A stretch of DNA of 64,000 nucleotides from Paucisalibacillus algeriensis (GTDB lineage: Bacteria > Bacillota > Bacilli > Bacillales > Amphibacillaceae), in contig NZ_CBYO010000004.1 in NCBI RefSeq assembly GCF_000577245.1, positions 86,553-150,552 on the forward strand, in the 5' to 3' direction. The translations under genes and the position numbers were made by a program. The first letter of the stretch is position 1. Each line of letters starts with the position of its first letter. The notes under the pieces were generated by a model. The model saw only the letters and a program-made list of their open reading frames with translations, searched no databases and was not told the origin of the DNA. Of this stretch, positions 55,244 to 63,845 are shown in pieces.

Positions 55244-55576
55244 ATGAATCTACAAATCCAAATAGATGAGAGGAACAATAAGTCTATTGTTCATTTATCT
55301 GGAGAAATTGATGTTTATACAGCACCAGAGTTAAAAGATGCATTACTCCCACTAACAAAAATAAAGGGAAGAATACTTGAAGTTGATTTAGAACATGTAA
55401 ATTATATGGATAGCACAGGGTTAGGGGTATTTGTTAATGCTTTGAAATTATCCAAAGAGCATGAAAGTAAAATAACGCTTGTAAATTTACATGAAAGAGT
55501 GCTTCGTTTGTTTGAAATAACCGGATTACACAAGATAATCGATCTAAACAATACGATTCGAGGTGTGGATGAATAA
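55244..55576 (+). CDS. rsbV: Anti-anti-sigma factor RsbV
   Basis: A 110-residue STAS protein. The RsbW phosphorylation site is Ser57 in NYMDSTGLGVF. Unphosphorylated RsbV binds RsbW and frees SigB. The ATG follows GGGGGGATAACT; the stop is directly against the rsbW start, so the pair is coupled. Confidence 0.96.
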   Translation: MNLQIQIDERNNKSIVHLSGEIDVYTAPELKDALLPLTKIKGRILEVDLEHVNYMDSTGLGVFVNALKLSKEHESKITLVNLHERVLRLFEITGLHKIIDLNNTIRGVDE

Positions 55577-56053
55577 ATGGAATCGTTTGATTTTATTGAG
55601 ATGAAATTTCCTGCAAAACCGGAATATGTTGGGGTCATAAGATTGAGTATTTCAGGAATTGCTAACCGAATGGGTTTTACGTATGAGGATATAGAAGACC
55701 TGAAAATTTCTATATCTGAAGCTGTAACTAATGTAGTTAATCATGCGTACAATGAAAAAGATAATGGGGTTGTTACCATTGGTTTTGGGGTTTATGAAGA
55801 ACGGTTAGAAGTAATGGTAGCTGACCATGGTGGGAGTTTTAATTTAAGTGAAGTGAAGGCAAAAATTGGACCATACGATAGTAATGAATCGGTTGAAAAC
55901 CTTCGTGAGGGAGGTTTTGGATTATTTTTAATAAACACATTGATGGATAAGGTTGAAATAAATAATAATTCAGGTGTTATTGTCCTTATGACAAAGTACC
56001 TTGAAAAAATAGGGGTGGAGCTAAATGACGACCACGTCTCAACCGGACAATAA
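55577..56053 (+). CDS. rsbW: Anti-sigma factor and serine kinase RsbW
   Basis: A 158-residue GHKL-fold kinase: N box SEAVTNVVNHAY, G1 VADHGGSFN (with a degenerate centre), G2 EGGFGLFLINTLMD. It holds SigB inactive or phosphorylates RsbV. The end overlaps sigB by 29 bases, which keeps anti-sigma and sigma production linked. Confidence 0.96.
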   Translation: MESFDFIEMKFPAKPEYVGVIRLSISGIANRMGFTYEDIEDLKISISEAVTNVVNHAYNEKDNGVVTIGFGVYEERLEVMVADHGGSFNLSEVKAKIGPYDSNESVENLREGGFGLFLINTLMDKVEINNNSGVIVLMTKYLEKIGVELNDDHVSTGQ

Positions 56054-56813
56054 GGGAAGAGATGAGGTTTATCAGTGGATTGAACAACTTCAACAGGACC
56101 CTATAAATGAAGAAGTTCAACAGAAAATAATCCTAACCTATAAAGATTTAGTCGAGTCCATTGCCAGAAAGTATTCCAAAAATAGTATGATCCACGAAGA
56201 CCTAGTTCAAGTGGGAATGATTGGCCTTCTAGCGGCGATTAAAAGGTTTGATGCCACATATGGTAAAACATTTGAATCCTTTGCCATCCCTACTATCGTT
56301 GGAGAAATAAAGAGATTTATCCGTGATAAAACTTGGAGTGTTCATGTACCAAGAAGAATTAAAGAGCTAGGACCTAAAATTAAAAAGGCAATAGATGAAC
56401 TAACCACCAAAAATCAAAAGTCACCGACTGTAAAAGAAATTGCGGAGTATCTATCTGTCTCTGAGGAAGAACTACTAGAAACAATGGAAATGAATAAAAG
56501 CTATAAAGCTCTATCCGTAGATCGAAGTATTGAAGGCACCTCAGATGGCAGTACCATCGCTTTGTTAGACATGATTGGTTCTAACGAAGAAGGATATTCG
56601 CAAATTGACCTCAAAATGCTATTAGAAAAAATTCTTCCACTATTAACAGAACGAGAACAAGAAATAATCCGCTGTACCTATTTTCAAAATATGAGCCAAA
56701 AAGAAACCGGAGAACTATTAGGGATATCACAGATGCATGTTTCACGTTTACAACGTAGGTCGTTAAAGAAACTCCGTGAAGCAATTAATTCAGACATTGC
56801 GGAGGTATTATAA
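56025..56813 (+). CDS. sigB: General-stress sigma factor SigB
   Basis: A 262-residue sigma-70 family protein with regions 2 (YSKNSMIHEDLVQVGMIGLLAAIKRFD and TFESFAIPTIVGEIKRFIRD), 3 (VPRRIKELGPKIKKA) and 4 (LTEREQEIIRCTYFQNMSQKETGELLGISQMHVSRLQRR). It directs the general stress regulon. ATG at 56025 lies inside rsbW, after GGGTGGAG. Confidence 0.97.
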   Translation: MTTTSQPDNKGRDEVYQWIEQLQQDPINEEVQQKIILTYKDLVESIARKYSKNSMIHEDLVQVGMIGLLAAIKRFDATYGKTFESFAIPTIVGEIKRFIRDKTWSVHVPRRIKELGPKIKKAIDELTTKNQKSPTVKEIAEYLSVSEEELLETMEMNKSYKALSVDRSIEGTSDGSTIALLDMIGSNEEGYSQIDLKMLLEKILPLLTEREQEIIRCTYFQNMSQKETGELLGISQMHVSRLQRRSLKKLREAINSDIAEVL

Positions 56814-56818
56814 AGTCT

Positions 56819-57409
56819 ATGAATCGAGTCAAAGTAGCAGTATTTCAAGAAGCGAAAAAAGGTAATAATGAGTGCGGAGATAGTTACTTCTATAGTGAGA
56901 CCGAGAATGAATTTATATGTGCATTAGCAGACGGCTTGGGAAGTGGAGAGTTTGCAAAAGAATCATCAGAAATAGTGATTAATATCATTAAAGAAAATAT
57001 TAATTCCCCAGTGGAGGAACTGGTGAAGAAATGTAATGAAAAATTAATTGGCAAGCGTGGTACGGTTCTCGCTATATTGAAGATTGATTATCATTCAAAT
57101 AGTTACTCCATTTCATCTATTGGAAATGTGGGTGTTATGACCATTACTCGTGGGAATACTAAAAAACGGAGTATTCCAAACGCTGGCTACTTAGCAGGAT
57201 TTAATAGAAAATTTCAAGTGATTCAAGAACCACTTGAAAATGAGATGAATTTCATTATGTACACAGATGGTGTTACAAGTAAAGAACTGACCGAGCATTA
57301 CTTCTTTGAGAAAGAAGTAGAAAGAATCACAAAAACATTTGCATTTAAAAGTAAGGATTCCCGTAAAGATGATACAACATTAATTGCAGTTCGATATGAA
57401 CATAATTGA
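56819..57409 (+). CDS. rsbX: Feedback phosphatase RsbX
   Basis: A 196-residue PP2C-type phosphatase: CALADGLGSGEFAKE (about 34-48), SSIGNVGVM and FIMYTDGVTSKE motifs. It resets the stressosome by dephosphorylating RsbS and RsbR. GGAGGT before the ATG lies within the end of sigB. It closes the operon. Confidence 0.93.
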   Translation: MNRVKVAVFQEAKKGNNECGDSYFYSETENEFICALADGLGSGEFAKESSEIVINIIKENINSPVEELVKKCNEKLIGKRGTVLAILKIDYHSNSYSISSIGNVGVMTITRGNTKKRSIPNAGYLAGFNRKFQVIQEPLENEMNFIMYTDGVTSKELTEHYFFEKEVERITKTFAFKSKDSRKDDTTLIAVRYEHN

Positions 57410-57415
57410 AAAGGG

Positions 57416-57458
57416 AGGAAGCCTGAGGGAGCATGTGATTATGACCCAAAAGGCTTCC
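57416..57458 (+). terminator. Terminator of the sigB operon
   Basis: GGAAGCCT pairs with AGGCTTCC, with a loop of about 25 bases, followed by TTTTCTTTCT. Confidence 0.65.
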
Positions 57459-57528
57459 TTTTCTTTCTATTGTAGGATCTAAGTTGCTTTTTTGATAGAA
57501 TAGTACATGTGTAAAGGAGGAACGCTTG

Positions 57529-59697
57529 ATGTCAGATACGTTAAATCAAGAATTAGCCCAGTGGGTATCGAAAGAAACATCTGTTCAAACGAATATTGTA
57601 CACAAGGTAATTAACTTAATAGAAGAGGGAAACACGGTACCCTTTATTGCTCGTTACCGTAAAGAGGTAACAGGTGGCCTTGATGAAGTGCAAATAAAAT
57701 CCATTCAGGATAAATGGCAATATGCTTCCAATTTAGCTCAGAGAAAAGAGGAAGTTATACGCCTAATTGACGAGCAAGGAAAGCTAGTACCAGAATTAGA
57801 GGATGAAATAAGAAAAGCAACTCAGCTACAACGGGTTGAAGACTTATACAGACCATATAAACAAAAAAGAAGAACAAAGGCTACAATTGCTAAGGAAAAG
57901 GGATTAGAACCTTTAGCAGAAGTAGTCTGGAAGCAAGAAGATATAGATATCAAGATAGAAGCAGAGAAATATTTATCCGAAGAACATGAATTAAACAGAA
58001 TAGAAGACGTGTTAGCTGGAGTAAATGATATAATCGCGGAAAAGATCTCGGATGAACCAGAATTTCGTGAATACATTCGTAATCAGACATTTAGACGTGG
58101 TTTAATTCAATCTGAAGTTAAGAAACAAGATAAAGATGAGAAAAGCGTATATGAAATGTATTATGACTACAGTGAAGCGGTTCGGTCGATTGTTTCACAC
58201 AGAATACTTGCATTAAATCGAGGAGAAAAAGAGGAAGTATTGAAAGTTTCTGTTGTCCCTCCTGCAGAATCGATAGCAGAGTATTTACAAAGGAAAGTCA
58301 TTAAACAACAAACTACTAACGAGATTAGTGAAGTATTAAGGGTAGCAATAGAAGATTCTTACAAACGTTTGATTGAACCATCAATTGAGCGAGAGATTAG
58401 AGCAAGTTTAACAGAGAAAGCAGAAGAACAAGCTATTTCTGTCTTTGCAACCAATCTAAAGAATTTATTATTACAGCCTCCACTTAAAGGAAGAACAGTA
58501 CTTGGGGTAGACCCAGCATATCGGACAGGTTGTAAGCTAGCGATAATTGACGAAACTGGAAAATTGCATAAAGTAGGAGTTATATATCCAACGGCACCAA
58601 GACACGATATAGAAGGTGCGGAAAAAATAGTGTTGGAGTTTTTACGGAAGTATTCTGTTGAATTAATTGCCATTGGTAATGGTACGGCTTCTAGAGAAAC
58701 TGAGCAATTTATTTCTGGTGTCATCACAAAGAATAGCCTTGATATTCCATATATTATTGTGAATGAAGCAGGAGCAAGTGTTTATTCCGCATCTGAACTT
58801 GCAAGAGAAGAGTTCCCTGATCTACAAGTCGAAGAAAGAAGTGCTGCTTCTATTGCGCGACGTGTACAAGATCCATTAGCTGAATTGGTGAAAATTGATC
58901 CAAAGTCTATCGGTGTTGGACAATACCAGCATGATGTAGGCCAAAAGGCATTAAATGAATCATTAACTTTTGTTGTAGAAACTGCCGTAAACCAGGTTGG
59001 TGTTAATGTTAATACAGCTTCGACATCTTTACTTCAATATGTATCAGGTTTGAGTAAGACTGTAGCTGGTAATATTGTAAAAATGAGAAATGAAAATGGA
59101 AAGTTTTCCAATCGAAAGCAGTTGAAAAAGATTCCTAGACTTGGTGCTAAAACATATGAACAAGCTATAGGATTTTTACGTATAATTGATGGTAACAATC
59201 CACTTGACCGTACGCCAATTCACCCGGAGAGTTATAGCCATACAGAACAATTATTAGCTATGCTTGACTGTAAAATAGAGGATATCGGTTCGGATAAATT
59301 AAAAAAACAACTAAATACACTACATAAAAAAGATACAGCAACTCAACTTGGAATAGGTGAACTAACTTTAGAAGATATTATTGAAGCGTTAAGTAAGCCT
59401 GAACGTGATCCACGTGATGAGTTCCCGCAACCGTTGCTTAAGAAGAACGTGCTATCTTTAGAAGACCTTAAGCCAGGAATGGAGTTACAAGGTACCGTAC
59501 GTAATGTTGTTGATTTCGGGGTGTTTGTGGATGTTGGTGTAAAGCAGGATGGATTAGTTCATATCTCGAAGATGTCAAACTCCTTTGTAAAACACCCAAT
59601 GGATATTGCATCAGTTGGTGATGTTGTAACAGTTTGGGTGGAAAGTATTGATGTGAATAAAGGTAGAGTTGCTTTATCAATGGTAAATGATAAATAG
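57529..59697 (+). CDS. tex: Transcription accessory protein Tex
   Basis: A 722-residue RNA-binding protein: helical N-terminal region, YqgF-like RNase-H fold (about 325-450: GVDPAYRTGCKLAIID, IGNGTASRETE), helix-hairpin-helix repeats (about 490-560) and a C-terminal S1 domain (about 645-715: GMELQGTVRNVVDFGVFVDVG). Corresponds to B. subtilis YdcI. ATG at 57529 after AAAGGAGG. Acts in transcription or RNA metabolism; exact role unsettled. Confidence 0.95.
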   Translation: MSDTLNQELAQWVSKETSVQTNIVHKVINLIEEGNTVPFIARYRKEVTGGLDEVQIKSIQDKWQYASNLAQRKEEVIRLIDEQGKLVPELEDEIRKATQLQRVEDLYRPYKQKRRTKATIAKEKGLEPLAEVVWKQEDIDIKIEAEKYLSEEHELNRIEDVLAGVNDIIAEKISDEPEFREYIRNQTFRRGLIQSEVKKQDKDEKSVYEMYYDYSEAVRSIVSHRILALNRGEKEEVLKVSVVPPAESIAEYLQRKVIKQQTTNEISEVLRVAIEDSYKRLIEPSIEREIRASLTEKAEEQAISVFATNLKNLLLQPPLKGRTVLGVDPAYRTGCKLAIIDETGKLHKVGVIYPTAPRHDIEGAEKIVLEFLRKYSVELIAIGNGTASRETEQFISGVITKNSLDIPYIIVNEAGASVYSASELAREEFPDLQVEERSAASIARRVQDPLAELVKIDPKSIGVGQYQHDVGQKALNESLTFVVETAVNQVGVNVNTASTSLLQYVSGLSKTVAGNIVKMRNENGKFSNRKQLKKIPRLGAKTYEQAIGFLRIIDGNNPLDRTPIHPESYSHTEQLLAMLDCKIEDIGSDKLKKQLNTLHKKDTATQLGIGELTLEDIIEALSKPERDPRDEFPQPLLKKNVLSLEDLKPGMELQGTVRNVVDFGVFVDVGVKQDGLVHISKMSNSFVKHPMDIASVGDVVTVWVESIDVNKGRVALSMVNDK

Positions 59698-59701
59698 ATA
59701 A

Positions 59702-59741
59702 GAAAAAGCACTGAGGGATATTTTTCCCACAGTGCTTTTTC
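59702..59741. terminator. Terminator of tex
   Basis: AGAAAAAGCACTG pairs perfectly with CAGTGCTTTTTCT over a 16-base loop. It can work in both directions. Confidence 0.85.
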
Positions 59742-59751
59742 TAGAATTACG

Positions 59752-59791
59752 GCCACGTCCAGTTACAACACCCAGCGACTAGTGGGCTTCT
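59752..59791 (-). repeat. Short repeat, copy 2 of a pair
   Basis: Reverse complement reads AGAAGCCCACTAGTCGCTGGG...CTGGACGTGGC in pattern, matching 45313-45350 except for the middle few bases. It lies just beyond the tex terminator. Confidence 0.6.
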
Positions 59792-59820
59792 TTCACCTCC
59801 GCAAGATAAGTCAACATCGA

Positions 59821-59952
59821 CTCAATAGCTAAAGGAAGATCGACAAAAACTAGCCTTTAGGCCAACATACCCTATAATAGGGCATGTTTCCTTTATCTCC
59901 TACGGTTCAGTCTTCCCCATACGTCGCTAACTGGAGTGCTTCCGCTATTGAG
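59821..59952. repeat. Inverted-repeat intergenic element next to katA
   Basis: CTCAATAGC (59821-59829) and GCTATTGAG (59944-59952) are perfect 9-bp terminal inverted repeats; GGAAG follows on both inward sides, with a 4-base offset. Inside is a strong hairpin, ACATACCCTA/TAGGGCATGT (one mismatch). It ends 2 bases from the katA stop and may also stop katA transcription. No frame. Confidence 0.55.
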
Positions 59953-59953
59953 A

Positions 59954-61435
59954 TTACTCAACGTCACTAGCAGCCTCTACTTCACTCATGGAAACCCCAA
60001 GTGCGTTAGCGACTCCTTCGCCGTAAGCGGGATCTGCTTTGTAGCAATGGTTGATATGCTTTAATTGAACTTCCTTAGTTGTTCCTTCCATTGCACGTGC
60101 AGTGTTTTCGAACAATCTTTGTTGTTCTTCCGCGTTCATTAGACGGAAAAGGTTACCAGGTTGTTCGAAGTAGTTATCATCATCTTTACGGAAATCATAG
60201 TAATCAACATCTGCAGCAAGTTGTTGTCTCGGATCTTGATGTTCTTTACTATCTTCCCATTCACCATAGCTATTAGGGCTATAAGAAATATTATTGCCAT
60301 GTGGAATCACACGCATTGCTCCATCACGATGGTAAGGATTGAAGTTTTTCGCATGTTTAGGGTAGTTAACTGGAATTTGCCAGTGGTTAACACCTAGGCG
60401 ATAGCGTTGTGCATCTCCATAAGAGAACAGACGCCCTTGAAGCATTTTATCTGGTGAGAATCCAATACCAGGAACAATGTTAGTTGGAGCGAATGCAGCT
60501 TGCTCAACCTCTTCAAAGTAGTTTTCAGGGTTACGGTTAAGTTCTAGTTCCCCAACTTCAATTAGAGGGAAGTCACCCTTAGGCCAAACTTTTGTTAAAT
60601 CGAATGGGTTGTAGGGAACTTCTTTAGCTTCTTCTTCTGTCATTACTTGAATGTAAAGAGTCCACTTAGGGAAATCTCCATTTTCAATTGATTCATAAAG
60701 GTCTCTTTGGTGACTTTCGCGATCTTTACCAACTAATCCTTCAGCTTCTTGATCAGTAAGGTTTTTGATTCCTTGTTGTGTACGGAAGTGGAATTTAACC
60801 CATACACGTTCATTATCGGCATTAATTAAGCTGTAAGTATGACTTCCGAATAAATGCATATTTCTATAGGATGCAGGGAGACCACGGTCACTCATCACGA
60901 TGGTTACTTGGTGAAGTGCTTCTGGTAAACCTGTCCAGAAGTCCCAGTTAGCTTGTGCACTATGCATATTTGTTCTAGGATCACGCTTAACAACGTGGTT
61001 TAAATCTGGGAAACGCTTAGGGTCTCTAAAGAAGAATACCGGTGTGTTGTTACCAACTAAATCCCAGTTACCTTCTTCAGTATAGAATTTTAATGCTGTA
61101 CCACGAATGTCGCGCTCGGCATCAGCAGCACCACGCTCACCAGCAACAGTAGAGAAACGTAAGAACATATCTGTTTTCTTACCTACTTCTGAGAACATAG
61201 AAGCTTTTGTATATTTAGTAATGTCATGAGTTACAGTAAATGTACCATAAGCACCTGAACCTTTTGCGTGCATACGACGCTCTGGAATTACTTCTCGGTC
61301 GAAGTGTGCTAATTTTTCTAGGAACCAGAAGTCTTCCATTAATAGTGGACCTCTAGGACCAGCAGTTTTTACATCATCATCATTTGGTACTGGAGCACCA
61401 AACGCAGTAGTAAGTTTTTTCTTGTTTTCACTCAT
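59954..61435 (-). CDS. katA: Monofunctional haem catalase KatA
   Basis: A 493-residue clade-3-type catalase that destroys hydrogen peroxide. Active-site His56 ([12 protein letters not shown]), Asn129 (VGNNTPVFF) and the haem-ligand Tyr in [14 protein letters not shown] (near residue 338) are present. GGAGGGAC lies before the ATG. It interrupts the tex-sprT order of B. subtilis, on the opposite strand. The upstream region has PerR-like boxes, so peroxide control is likely. Confidence 0.96.
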   Translation of the reverse strand: MSENKKKLTTAFGAPVPNDDDVKTAGPRGPLLMEDFWFLEKLAHFDREVIPERRMHAKGSGAYGTFTVTHDITKYTKASMFSEVGKKTDMFLRFSTVAGERGAADAERDIRGTALKFYTEEGNWDLVGNNTPVFFFRDPKRFPDLNHVVKRDPRTNMHSAQANWDFWTGLPEALHQVTIVMSDRGLPASYRNMHLFGSHTYSLINADNERVWVKFHFRTQQGIKNLTDQEAEGLVGKDRESHQRDLYESIENGDFPKWTLYIQVMTEEEAKEVPYNPFDLTKVWPKGDFPLIEVGELELNRNPENYFEEVEQAAFAPTNIVPGIGFSPDKMLQGRLFSYGDAQRYRLGVNHWQIPVNYPKHAKNFNPYHRDGAMRVIPHGNNISYSPNSYGEWEDSKEHQDPRQQLAADVDYYDFRKDDDNYFEQPGNLFRLMNAEEQQRLFENTARAMEGTTKEVQLKHINHCYKADPAYGEGVANALGVSMSEVEAASDVE

Positions 61436-61593
61436 TGAACATGTCCCTCCTGTAATATAAAATACATGTAATATAGTATCATAGTAATTATAAGATTACT
61501 AAATAGATAGTTTAGATATAAATCCTATCATGAGGATAAAAAGTATACTAGACTATCCTCCTTTCATGGATCATAATTCAGTTCCTAAACTAT

Positions 61594-61667
61594 ATTATAA
61601 ATGATTATAAATAAAAATCAATTTTTAATTGTAATCATTTTAAATAACTTTACTATAATGATTATAC
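61594..61667 (-). promoter_or_regulatory. katA promoter with PerR-like boxes
   Basis: Minus-strand promoter: -35 TTGATT (61616-61621), 16-bp spacer, -10 TATAAT (61594-61599), giving a katA leader of about 150 bases. PerR-box-like sites (consensus TTATAATNATTATAA): 61596-61610 (11 of 15, first half perfect) over the promoter, 61629-61643 (13 of 15) and 61653-61667 (13 of 15, core palindrome perfect). A separate inverted repeat TAGTAAT/ATTACTA lies at 61482-61501 in the leader. The region is AT-rich, so some matches may be chance. Confidence 0.55.
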
Positions 61668-61715
61668 CTACCTAAAATAATGATTCAGAGAAAAAACTAA
61701 GGGAAGTTTTCGCAA

Positions 61716-62171
61716 ATGAAACAGTTAAGTGAGAAAGAGCTTTTCCATTTAGTAAATACTATTTCTATTGAATACTTTGGAAAAGCTTATACAGATGAAG
61801 TAATATTTAATAGTCGTCTTCGAACTACAGGGGGACGTTATCTGCCATCTAAAAGATTGATTGAACTGAATCCTAAATATTACTTTGAAGCAGATGAGGA
61901 TGAATTTATTGGGATTATTAAACATGAGTTATGTCATTATCATTTACATATAGAAGGAAAGGGTTATAAGCACGGGGATCCAGAATTCAAAGCATTATTA
62001 AGGTTAACCGGATCACCTAGGCACTGTAAACCGCTCTCCTCAAATATGAATAGACAAAAGCATCAATATAAATGTGTTAATTGTAATTATGTGTATAAAC
62101 GGGTAAGAAGGGTAGATTTGAAACGATATCGTTGTGGTAAATGTAGAGGTAAATTGGTGAGATTATCATGA
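61716..62171 (+). CDS. SprT-like zinc metalloprotease-fold protein
   Basis: A 151-residue SprT family protein, equivalent to B. subtilis YdcK. The zinc motif is HELCH (His70, Glu71, His74), and a C-terminal zinc ribbon carries two CxxC pairs (CVNC and CGKC). SprT relatives act on DNA-protein or translation complexes, but the bacterial role is unclear. A weak GGGAAG lies 11 bases before the ATG. It precedes the tRNA operon, as in B. subtilis. Confidence 0.9.
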   Translation: MKQLSEKELFHLVNTISIEYFGKAYTDEVIFNSRLRTTGGRYLPSKRLIELNPKYYFEADEDEFIGIIKHELCHYHLHIEGKGYKHGDPEFKALLRLTGSPRHCKPLSSNMNRQKHQYKCVNCNYVYKRVRRVDLKRYRCGKCRGKLVRLS

Positions 62172-62241
62172 ACTGTTTGATTAATATATAAGAAGAATAT
62201 AGTGAGGCGAAAAGTTTATAAATTCTGACGCAAAAAATAGA

Positions 62242-62270
62242 TTGACGAAATAGGACATGCCGTGTTAAAT
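62242..62270 (+). promoter_or_regulatory. Possible upstream tRNA-operon promoter (P1)
   Basis: -35 TTGACG (62242-62247), 17-bp spacer, -10 TTAAAT (62265-62270). Weaker than the one at 62331. Confidence 0.4.
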
Positions 62271-62330
62271 TATATTAAGTCTTATGAAATACGAGACATT
62301 AAAGTTTTAAAAAAAGCGATTAAAAACCTC

Positions 62331-62359
62331 TTGACAATGTGTATTATGTATTGTATGAT
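62331..62359 (+). promoter_or_regulatory. Main tRNA-operon promoter
   Basis: -35 TTGACA (62331-62336, perfect), 17-bp spacer, -10 TATGAT (62354-62359). Initiation near 62366, 27 bases before the tRNA-like element. Confidence 0.85.
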
Positions 62360-62392
62360 ATTTTTCGTCGCTGATTTTTTAAATTGTATTAT

Positions 62393-62510
62393 TCCACAGT
62401 AGCTCAGTGGTAGAGCAACAAGCATTACTTCTACCGAATACGCTACGAGTAACCCCGATGGATACACATCCATGAGTAAGCTAGTAGAAGCAGGGGTTCA
62501 ACATCGTGGA
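62393..62510 (+). ncRNA. tRNA-Asn 5'-half duplicate, possible tRNA-like RNA
   Basis: The first 26 bases (62393-62418) are identical to the 5' end of the tRNA-Asn gene 158 bases downstream (acceptor strand plus full D-arm); the T-rich upstream flank is also similar. After that the sequence differs. CTTCTAC (62429-62435) can pair with GTAGAAG (62484-62490), enclosing an ATGGAT/ATCCAT hairpin, and GTGGA (62506-62510) can pair with the initial TCCAC. This gives a tRNA-like outline with an insert of about 60 bases, but no proper anticodon stem or T-arm. It may be a pseudo-tRNA or a leader RNA. Confidence 0.5.
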
Positions 62511-62550
62511 TTTTATTTTCAAAAACATGATTGGTTTTTTATTAAATTAT

Positions 62551-62625
62551 TCCACAGTAGCTCAGTGGTAGAGCAATCGGCTGTTAACCGATCGGTCGTA
62601 GGTTCGAATCCTACCTGTGGAGCCA
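62551..62625 (+). tRNA. tRNA-Asn (GTT)
   Basis: Acceptor TCCACAG/CTGTGGA, anticodon stem ATCGG/CCGAT with loop CTGTTAA, encoded CCA. First complete gene of the operon. Confidence 0.97.
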
Positions 62626-62628
62626 TAT

Positions 62629-62719
62629 GGAGAAGTACTCAAGTGGCTGAAGAGGCGCCCCTGCTAAGGGTGTAGGTCGGGTAACCGGCGCGAGGGTTCA
62701 AATCCCTCCTTCTCCGCCA
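62629..62719 (+). tRNA. tRNA-Ser (GCT)
   Basis: Acceptor GGAGAAG/CTTCTCC, anticodon loop CTGCTAA, long variable arm (91 bases in all), encoded CCA. Confidence 0.97.
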
Positions 62720-62728
62720 TTCTAATAT

Positions 62729-62800
62729 GGCCCGTTGGTCAAGCGGTTAAGACACCGCCCTTTCACGGCGGTAACACGGGTTCGAATCCCGTACGGGTCA
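62729..62800 (+). tRNA. tRNA-Glu (TTC)
   Basis: Acceptor GGCCCGT/ACGGGTC, anticodon loop CTTTCAC, T-loop TTCGAAT. CCA is not encoded. Confidence 0.97.
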
Positions 62801-62831
62801 TTTTCTTTTTTTTGAAACAAATAATTTTGAA

Positions 62832-62908
62832 GGTCCGGTAGTTCAGTTGGTTAGAATGCCTGCCTGTCACGCAGGAGGTCGCGGGTTCGAGTCCCGTCCG
62901 GACCGCCA
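62832..62908 (+). tRNA. tRNA-Asp (GTC)
   Basis: Acceptor GGTCCGG/CCGGACC, anticodon GTC in loop CTGTCAC, encoded CCA. Confidence 0.97.
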
Positions 62909-62918
62909 TTTAATTTGT

Positions 62919-62993
62919 TGGGCTATAGCCAAGCGGTAAGGCAACGGGTTTTGGTCCCGTCATTCCCAGGTTCGAATCCTGGTAGCCCAGCCA
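62919..62993 (+). tRNA. tRNA-Gln (TTG)
   Basis: Acceptor TGGGCTA/TAGCCCA, anticodon loop TTTTGGT, encoded CCA. A 93-base spacer without a gene follows. Confidence 0.97.
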
Positions 62994-63086
62994 ATTTTGT
63001 GTTTGTGAGATGCTTAACAAACTTTCGATTATAAACAGGAGCTGCCTAGAGGGATGCTCAATCATCATTGGAATCATTAACTATAC

Positions 63087-63162
63087 GAGCCATTAGCTCA
63101 GTCGGTAGAGCATCTGACTTTTAATCAGAGGGTCGTAGGTTCGAATCCTACATGGCTCACCA
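63087..63162 (+). tRNA. tRNA-Lys (TTT)
   Basis: Acceptor GAGCCAT/ATGGCTC, anticodon loop CTTTTAA, encoded CCA. Confidence 0.97.
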
Positions 63163-63171
63163 TTTCAATAT

Positions 63172-63256
63172 GCGGGTGTGGCGGAATTGGCAGACGCGCT
63201 AGACTTAGGATCTAGTATCTTCGGATGTGGGGGTTCGACTCCCTTCACCCGCACCA
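63172..63256 (+). tRNA. tRNA-Leu (TAG)
   Basis: Acceptor GCGGGTG/CACCCGC, anticodon stem CTAGA/TCTAG with loop CTTAGGA, long variable arm, encoded CCA. Confidence 0.96.
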
Positions 63257-63277
63257 TTTTTTAACTCTGTTTCGTAT

Positions 63278-63361
<84 letters not shown>

Positions 63362-63391
63362 CTAGTTCAAGTAAATAGAATGAAATACTTC

Positions 63392-63420
63392 TTGAAATTG
63401 AATGTTGAATGTGTTATATT
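63392..63420 (+). promoter_or_regulatory. Internal promoter in the tRNA cluster
   Basis: -35 TTGAAA (63392-63397), 17-bp spacer, -10 TATATT (63415-63420), in the 77-base gap before tRNA-Arg. It would let the last four tRNAs and perhaps the rRNA operon be transcribed separately. Confidence 0.6.
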
Positions 63421-63438
63421 TAAATACGTTGCTTTTAC

Positions 63439-63515
63439 GCGCCCGTAGCTCAATTGGATAGAGCGTTTGACTACGGATCAAGAGGTTAGGGGTTCGACTC
63501 CTCTCGGGCGCGCCA
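63439..63515 (+). tRNA. tRNA-Arg (ACG)
   Basis: Acceptor GCGCCCG/CGGGCGC, anticodon stem TTTGA/TCAAG with loop CTACGGA, encoded CCA. Confidence 0.96.
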
Positions 63516-63522
63516 TTTTAAT

Positions 63523-63596
63523 CGGGAAGTAGCTCAGCTTGGTAGAGCACATGGTTTGGGACCATGGGGTCGCAGGTTCGAATCCTGTCTTCCCGA
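63523..63596 (+). tRNA. tRNA-Pro (TGG)
   Basis: Acceptor CGGGAAG/CTTCCCG, anticodon TGG in loop TTTGGGA; CCA not encoded. Such a tRNA is the effector expected for the proS T-box. Confidence 0.96.
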
Positions 63597-63660
63597 TCCG
63601 AGAGTGCTTTTTGAACTACTGCTTGGAGTTAAAACTTAATATTGTTTCTTTAATAAATAT

Positions 63661-63734
63661 GCGGGTGTAGTTTAATGGTAAAACTCCAGCCTTCCAAGCT
63701 GATGTCGTGGGTTCGATTCCCATCACCCGCTCCA
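63661..63734 (+). tRNA. tRNA-Gly (TCC)
   Basis: Acceptor GCGGGTG/CACCCGC, anticodon loop CTTCCAA, encoded CCA. Confidence 0.96.
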
Positions 63735-63743
63735 TGAAATTAT

Positions 63744-63817
<74 letters not shown>

Positions 63818-63845
63818 TCATTCAACTACTGAATGAAAAAAGTTG

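Noticed and set aside
62393..62510. Functional second tRNA-Asn
   Set aside because: There is no anticodon stem-loop or T-arm after base 26, so it cannot be a normal tRNA.
62472..62675. 67-codon frame in the tRNA region
   Set aside because: It runs through the tRNA-Asn and tRNA-Ser genes and has no ribosome binding site.
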